From assembly GCF_030012985.1 (NCBI RefSeq), contig NZ_CP120233.1, forward strand, positions 1 to 64,000: a stretch of DNA of 64,000 bases, in the 5' to 3' direction. Positions within the stretch are counted from its first letter, which is position 1. The number at the start of each line of letters is the position of its first letter. This DNA comes from Microbulbifer sp. VAAF005 (GTDB lineage Bacteria > Pseudomonadota > Gammaproteobacteria > Pseudomonadales > Cellvibrionaceae). The translations under genes were made by a program, and so were the position numbers. This document shows positions 59,625-64,000 of the stretch, piece after piece. A model generated the notes under the pieces. The model was not told the origin of the DNA, made no database searches, and was given only the letters and a program-made list of their open reading frames with translations.

Positions 59625-60452
59625 TTAGTCAATCCTGCGCTCAATACCGGCCTGAGACATCAGGCGGGTGGCGAGCTCCTCCACCGAAAGTTGGGTTGCA
59701 TTGAGGAAAGGCACCTGGGCCCGCCTCAGCATTTGCTCAACTTGGCGCACCTCGAATTCACATTGTTCCTTAGAAGCGTAGCGGCTGTTGGCGCGCCTTT
59801 CCTGTCTAATTTGCATCAGGCGTTCGGGCTCGATTGTCAGGCCAAACAGCTTGTTGCGAAACGGGCGCAGGATCTTGGGCAGGGTGGTGGAGTCCATATC
59901 CTCTTCGGTGATGGGGTAGTTTGCCGCGCGCAGGCCAAACTGGAGTGCCAGGTATAAGCAGGTAGGCGTTTTGCCGGAGCGGGAAACGCCCAGCAGGATC
60001 ACATCGGCTTGCTGGAATTCGCTGACTCTGCGGCCATCGTCATTGTCCATGGCGAAGTGCACTGCATCAATCCGGTCGGTGTAGCGGCGGTTGTCGTCAA
60101 TGCCGTGAGAGACGTTGACCATCTGCGCTGGATCTCGGTTAAACAGATTGGCCAGTGGTGTGAGGTAGTTCTCGAAGATATCGAGCATCAGCGCAGAGCT
60201 TTGGTGCAGCTGTTCCCGGATCTTGTCAGAAACAATGCTGGTAATAATGATCGGCTGTAAACCGGATTCATCGGCTGCTTTTTCTATGCGTTGCAGGGCC
60301 TGTTTAACTTTTTCGGTGGAGTCGATATAGGGAAGCGTGACCTGCTCAACTTGTTGATCGCGGAACTGTGCGAGTAGGCTGTGGCCAATCGCTTCGACGG
60401 TGAGACCGGTTCCGTCGGAGATAAAAAAAGCCGTGCGCTTGTCTTTTGCCAT
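59625..60452 (-). CDS. ppsR: Phosphoenolpyruvate synthase regulatory protein PpsR
   Basis: 275 residues, DUF299-type bifunctional kinase/pyrophosphorylase that inactivates and reactivates PEP synthase by ADP-dependent phosphorylation. P-loop GVSRSGKTPTCLYLA near residue 152, RTAFFISDGTGLTVEAIGHS at the start, MVNVSHGIDDNRRYTDRIDA and FPITEEDMDS-like YPITEEDMDSTTLPK. Divergent from ppsA with 189 bases between, the standard pairing. Confidence 0.95.
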   Translation of the reverse strand: MAKDKRTAFFISDGTGLTVEAIGHSLLAQFRDQQVEQVTLPYIDSTEKVKQALQRIEKAADESGLQPIIITSIVSDKIREQLHQSSALMLDIFENYLTPLANLFNRDPAQMVNVSHGIDDNRRYTDRIDAVHFAMDNDDGRRVSEFQQADVILLGVSRSGKTPTCLYLALQFGLRAANYPITEEDMDSTTLPKILRPFRNKLFGLTIEPERLMQIRQERRANSRYASKEQCEFEVRQVEQMLRRAQVPFLNATQLSVEELATRLMSQAGIERRID

Positions 60453-60598
60453 GTTTGTTCTCAGTTTGTCGGCGTGAGGGGGCTATTGTAGGGGAGGAAT
60501 GGGGCAAAGGTCTTTTATTCTGGCGTTTTGCAATTTTTGTAGAAAATTTACAACATTTTGGCCAATTTTTACGGGCTATTTTTTACAAAACTCATCCT

Positions 60599-60604
60599 TA
60601 TAAT
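60599..60604 (+). promoter_or_regulatory. -10 element of ppsA
   Basis: TATAAT at 60599-60604, 37 bases ahead of the TTG start at 60642. The -35 side is A+T-rich with no clear match. The divergent region also holds repeated TTTACA/TTTTTACA-type A+T blocks, possible shared regulator sites for ppsR and ppsA. Confidence 0.5.
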
Positions 60605-60641
60605 CTGCCGCCACTCAACCTGAATTTTAGAGGGCCTTCAC

Positions 60642-63005
60642 TTGACGAACTTCACGATCGACTTCGCAAAACTGGGCATGGCCGATGTCGACAAAGTCGG
60701 CGGCAAGAACGCATCACTGGGCGAGATGATCTCCTCTCTCGCCGGTGCCGGCGTGAGCGTACCCGGTGGATTCGCTACCACCGCAGAAGCCTTTAGGGCT
60801 TTCCTGGCTCACGAACAGCTGGAGCAGCGTATAGCCGAGCGTTTGCAAGGATTGGATGTTGGTAATGTCACCGAGCTGGCCCAGGCGGGAGATGAAATCC
60901 GCAACTGGATTTTACAGACTCCGTTCCCCGAGCAGCTGGAAAAAGAGATTCGCGAGGGCTATGAGGCCCTGGGTGGTGCGGAAACTGCTGTTGCAGTTCG
61001 CTCCTCTGCAACCGCCGAAGACTTGCCGGATGCGTCCTTCGCCGGTCAGCAGGAGACCTTCCTGAATATCCGCGGTATCGACGCTGTATTGAAGGCAGTA
61101 AAAGAAGTTTTTGCTTCCCTCTACAACGACCGTGCTATCGCCTACCGCGTGCACACCGGTTATGCGGATGTGGGCGTTGCCCTGTCTGCCGGTATCCAGC
61201 ACATGGTGCGCAGTGAGACCGGCGCAGCGGGTGTGATGTTTACCCTGGACACAGAGAGTGGCTTCCGCGATGTGATCTTTATCACCGCCGCCTTTGGTTT
61301 GGGTGAAACCGTTGTTCAAGGTGCAGTTAACCCGGACGAATTTTACCTCTACAAGCCAGCCCTGGATGCGGGCCGTCCTGCGATTCTGCGCCGCAATCGC
61401 GGCAGTAAAGCGATCAAGATGGTTTACGACGAGAGCGGTGAATGTGGTCGTTCCGTAAAAACTATCCCGGTGGCAGACGAAGACCGCCAGCGCTTTGCCC
61501 TCAACGATGCGGAGCTGACAGACCTGGCAATCCAGGCCCGCAAGATTGAAGAGCACTACGGTCGCCCGATGGATATCGAGTGGGCTAAAGACGGCGACAG
61601 CGGTAAGTTGTTTATCGTACAGGCGCGTCCGGAAACTGTACGCTCCCGCGATCAGGGCACCAGCATCGAGCGCTACAGTTTGCAGGAGCGCAGTGACGTA
61701 TTGTGTGAAGGTCGCGCAATCGGCCAGCGCATTGGCGCGGGCCCCGTTCGCAAGCTTGAATCCGTAGAAGACATGGCGCTGATGCAGGATGGTGAAGTCC
61801 TGGTTACCGATATGACCGACCCGGATTGGGAGCCGGTCCTGAAGAAAGCGAGTGCTATTGTTACCAATCGCGGCGGCCGTACTTGTCACGCGGCAATTAT
61901 CGCTCGTGAGCTGGGTATCCCCGCAGTTGTAGGTTGTGGTAATGCAACCGAGCTGCTGGAAACCGGCACCCCGGTGACAGTTTCCTGTGCGGAAGGCGAT
62001 ACCGGTTTTGTAATGGCTGGTGAACTGGAATTCCAGCGCGAGGAAACTGAAGTTGCGGAAATGCCGGAGCTGCCGTTCAAAATTATGTTGAACGTGGGCA
62101 ACCCGGATCGAGCATTCGCTTTCAGCCATCTGCCGAACCAGGGCGTTGGCCTTGCGCGCCTTGAGTTTATCCTCAACCGCATGATCGGTATTCACCCGAA
62201 AGCACTGCTCGAACTGGATAACCTGCCGGAAGATCTGCAGCAGAATATTCGCGAGCGTATCGGTGGATACGATTCTCCAGAAGACTTTATTGTCGAAAAG
62301 TTGGTGGAAGGCATCGCTACCTTGGCTGCAGCCTTCGCACCGAATCGCGTCATCGTACGCTTGTCCGACTTTAAATCTAATGAGTATGCGCACCTCGTTG
62401 GTGGCCAGTTGTACGAGCCAAGCGAAGAAAACCCAATGCTTGGCTTCCGTGGTGCAGCTCGCTACCGCTCTGAAGATTTCCGCCAGTGCTTTGCCCTGGA
62501 GTGCCGTGCACTGAAGAAAGTCCGCGATGAAATGGGACTGACCAATGTGGAAATCATGGTGCCCTTCGTTCGCACCCCGGAAGAAGCTGAGGAAGTAGTC
62601 GGTCTGCTGGCTGAAAACGGCCTGCGCCGTGGAGAAGGTGGCCTCAAGGTCATTATGATGTGCGAACTGCCGTCCAACGCTTTGCTGGCGGAAGACTTCC
62701 TGCAGCACTTTGATGGTTTCTCCATCGGTTCCAATGACCTGACCCAGCTAACGCTTGGTCTGGACCGCGACTCCGGACTGGTTGCCGATTTATTTGATGA
62801 GCGCAACCCAGCGGTCAAGGCACTGCTTTCCAGGGCAATCCAAGCCTGTAAGAAAGCGGGTAAATATGTAGGTATTTGTGGTCAGGGTCCTTCTGACCAT
62901 AAAGACTTCGCCCGCTGGTTGATGGATGAAGGGATCGACAGTGTGTCCCTGAACCCGGATACCGCAGTAGATACCTGGCTATTCCTGGCCAACGAGGAAG
63001 GTTAA
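60642..63005 (+). CDS. ppsA: Phosphoenolpyruvate synthase
   Basis: 787 residues, converts pyruvate, ATP and water to PEP, AMP and phosphate for gluconeogenesis. Starts with [23 protein letters not shown]-grasp part holds [20 protein letters not shown]; catalytic His is in [21 protein letters not shown]-terminal barrel with [19 protein letters not shown], then [11 protein letters not shown] and CGQGPSDH with the Cys near the end. TTG start with GAGGG upstream. Terminated by a strong hairpin. Confidence 0.97.
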   Translation: MTNFTIDFAKLGMADVDKVGGKNASLGEMISSLAGAGVSVPGGFATTAEAFRAFLAHEQLEQRIAERLQGLDVGNVTELAQAGDEIRNWILQTPFPEQLEKEIREGYEALGGAETAVAVRSSATAEDLPDASFAGQQETFLNIRGIDAVLKAVKEVFASLYNDRAIAYRVHTGYADVGVALSAGIQHMVRSETGAAGVMFTLDTESGFRDVIFITAAFGLGETVVQGAVNPDEFYLYKPALDAGRPAILRRNRGSKAIKMVYDESGECGRSVKTIPVADEDRQRFALNDAELTDLAIQARKIEEHYGRPMDIEWAKDGDSGKLFIVQARPETVRSRDQGTSIERYSLQERSDVLCEGRAIGQRIGAGPVRKLESVEDMALMQDGEVLVTDMTDPDWEPVLKKASAIVTNRGGRTCHAAIIARELGIPAVVGCGNATELLETGTPVTVSCAEGDTGFVMAGELEFQREETEVAEMPELPFKIMLNVGNPDRAFAFSHLPNQGVGLARLEFILNRMIGIHPKALLELDNLPEDLQQNIRERIGGYDSPEDFIVEKLVEGIATLAAAFAPNRVIVRLSDFKSNEYAHLVGGQLYEPSEENPMLGFRGAARYRSEDFRQCFALECRALKKVRDEMGLTNVEIMVPFVRTPEEAEEVVGLLAENGLRRGEGGLKVIMMCELPSNALLAEDFLQHFDGFSIGSNDLTQLTLGLDRDSGLVADLFDERNPAVKALLSRAIQACKKAGKYVGICGQGPSDHKDFARWLMDEGIDSVSLNPDTAVDTWLFLANEEG

Positions 63006-63015
63006 TTTTCCTCCT

Positions 63016-63041
63016 AAAGCGGCCCAATTGTGGGCCGCTTT
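63016..63041 (+). terminator. Terminator after ppsA
   Basis: AAAGCGGCCCA ATTG TGGGCCGCTTT: an 11-bp perfect stem at 63016-63041 followed by CCCAATTTTT. 10 bases past the ppsA stop. Confidence 0.85.
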
Positions 63042-63435
63042 CCCAATTTTTCCCCCGCTATATTTAACTGTAATTTTTCTGCTGAAGCGGTGTTTGCCTT
63101 GGTGGAAAATGAGTCCGTTGTTGCAGTTAAATCCGGAAACACCTGATTTTGTTCTGCTAATTGTGTTTGAAAAATTTAAACGACACATTATCCAAAAAAT
63201 ACAAACCTCTATCAGCTGATCCACACAGAAGAATTCATTCTAAATCTTTCCGCTCGCCTCAATAGAATCGGAAGAGTCCTAAGGTTGCGTGTAAATCGAA
63301 AAACAGATTGCGCAATGTGCTCCGTAAAAATGTTCGCCGTGGGCCCTGGCCCCACTGGCGCGCACCTGAAAATTACCGACAGATTGTTTATCTGTTGGAT
63401 TCAGGGCAGGGTACCCAGACTCGGTGAGGTGAGCT
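63042..63435. other. Intergenic stretch between ppsA and the L,D-transpeptidase
   Basis: 394 bases without a credible gene. Plus-strand ORF 63028-63219 (63 residues) begins inside the ppsA terminator region, so is unlikely. The GAGGTGAG ribosome-binding site before ATG 63436 is strong, and a promoter is expected in this stretch, but none is clear. Confidence 0.5.
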
Positions 63436-64000
63436 ATGCAAACGAGTAGACAGTTTCAAATCCCCATACTTCATGTCTTTTTGATGATGTGCCTTATGGC
63501 TTTAATGGCAGCGCCACCTGCAGATGCAAAGCCACGCGCATCTAATTGGTTTGATGATCGCGCCGCAGCCAGGGGTGGTAGTCCATCAATTAGAATTGAT
63601 TTAAGTGAGCAGCGCGCATATCTGTATAAAGGTGGGAAATTAGTTGGTGTCTCCCGTATTTCTTCGGGGAAGCGCGGTTACAGCACACGCCCCGGACATT
63701 TTCGTGTGTTGTCCAAACACCCTTATCACCGCTCGTCTATTTATGGCAGTTTTGTTGATAGACGCACTGGCAGAGTCGTGAGATCGAATGTAAATACTCG
63801 AAAGCATCGTCGCCCTGCGGGTACTGTGTATCGCGGTGCAAAAATGAATAACTACATTCGTTTTAATGGCGGTATCGGGCTGCATGCCTCTGGCCACGTG
63901 CCCGGCTATCCCGCTTCTCATGGTTGTGTACGTATGCCCCCACATATGGCGAGAAAGTTCTATCAGCATGTGCGTGTAGGCACGCCGGTTCGTGTAACAC
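63436..64000 (+). CDS. Secreted L,D-transpeptidase (YkuD), cut by window edge
   Basis: At least 188 residues from the ATG at 63436, still open at the edge. Start: MQTSRQFQIPILHVFLMMCL, a signal peptide ending in Ala-rich sequence (AAPPADAK). Catalytic region ALHASGHVPGYPASHGCVRM-type: GLHASGHVPGYPASHGCVRM, with His and Ser-His-Gly-Cys of the YkuD motif. Such enzymes make 3-3 cross-links or attach Lpp-like proteins. Sequence has many Arg between the signal peptide and catalytic motif. Note the parallel with the phage enzyme at 8238, which has a divergent version of the same motif. Confidence 0.88.
   Translation, partial: MQTSRQFQIPILHVFLMMCLMALMAAPPADAKPRASNWFDDRAAARGGSPSIRIDLSEQRAYLYKGGKLVGVSRISSGKRGYSTRPGHFRVLSKHPYHRSSIYGSFVDRRTGRVVRSNVNTRKHRRPAGTVYRGAKMNNYIRFNGGIGLHASGHVPGYPASHGCVRMPPHMARKFYQHVRVGTPVRVT

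Noticed and set aside
60912..62708. Minus-strand open frame of 598 codons
   Set aside because: Exactly opposite ppsA, whose reading frame has full family conservation; strong codon bias of ppsA removes stops in the opposite frame.

Overview
The window looks like chromosome of a marine-type gammaproteobacterium. The housekeeping order rne / rluC-HAD-yceD-rpmF-plsX-fabD-fabG-acpP-fabF-pabC-mltG-tmk-holB-pilZ-tatD resembles Pseudomonas and its relatives: fabH is absent between plsX and fabD, and pilZ sits between holB and tatD. Two secreted vibriolysin-like M4 proteases and the overall flavour suggest Cellvibrionales (Microbulbifer-like). The genus is inference; no database was searched.

Region 1 (1 to about 22.9 kb) is the right-hand part of a P2-type contractile-tail prophage. 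The left edge cuts the divergent terminase large subunit. Rightward come protease/scaffold (O), major capsid (N), small terminase (M), head completion (L), tail completion (R, S), DUF2586 sheath, DUF2597 tube, a C4 zinc finger, a lysis block (L,D-transpeptidase-like enzyme, 3TM holin, one-TM protein), tail chaperone with a -1 frameshift signal, tape measure, DUF2590, baseplate J and I, a His-rich tail fibre, and a split hub/spike set. A terminator at 20.02 kb ends this operon. Convergent to it is an AT-rich pair of unknown genes (lipoprotein plus two-TM protein), placed where P2-family prophages carry accessory or anti-phage genes. Next come a three-gene GNAT cassette and tRNA-Ser(UGA), whose 3' end faces the prophage and is the likely attachment site.

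Region 2 (23 to 42.8 kb) is core genome: RNase E with a long leader, RluC, Maf/YceF, YceD, L32, the fatty-acid operon, PabC, MltG, Tmk, HolB, PilZ, TatD, a dimeric dUTPase, malate dehydrogenase, a DUF2244 protein and Bcp. Region 3 (42.8 to 56.5 kb) is more accessory: a broken AraC-type regulator, a lone yajC, a D-cysteine desulfhydrase-like enzyme, an AGCS amino-acid/Na+ symporter with a large insertion, and two paralogous M4 metalloproteases flanking a divergent puuA/puuB-like putrescine-degradation pair, then a 5'-nucleotidase. Region 4 (56.7 to 64 kb) has cysB, a thioredoxin-like protein, pabB, the divergent ppsR/ppsA pair and a secreted L,D-transpeptidase cut by the right edge.

Five apparent single-base frameshifts (tail fibre, mltG twice, AraC-like gene, pabB) all fall in homopolymer runs of 5 to 7 bases. 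Two of the genes (mltG, pabB) are normally conserved. Consensus errors in this assembly are therefore a serious possibility and should be excluded before calling any of them pseudogenes.
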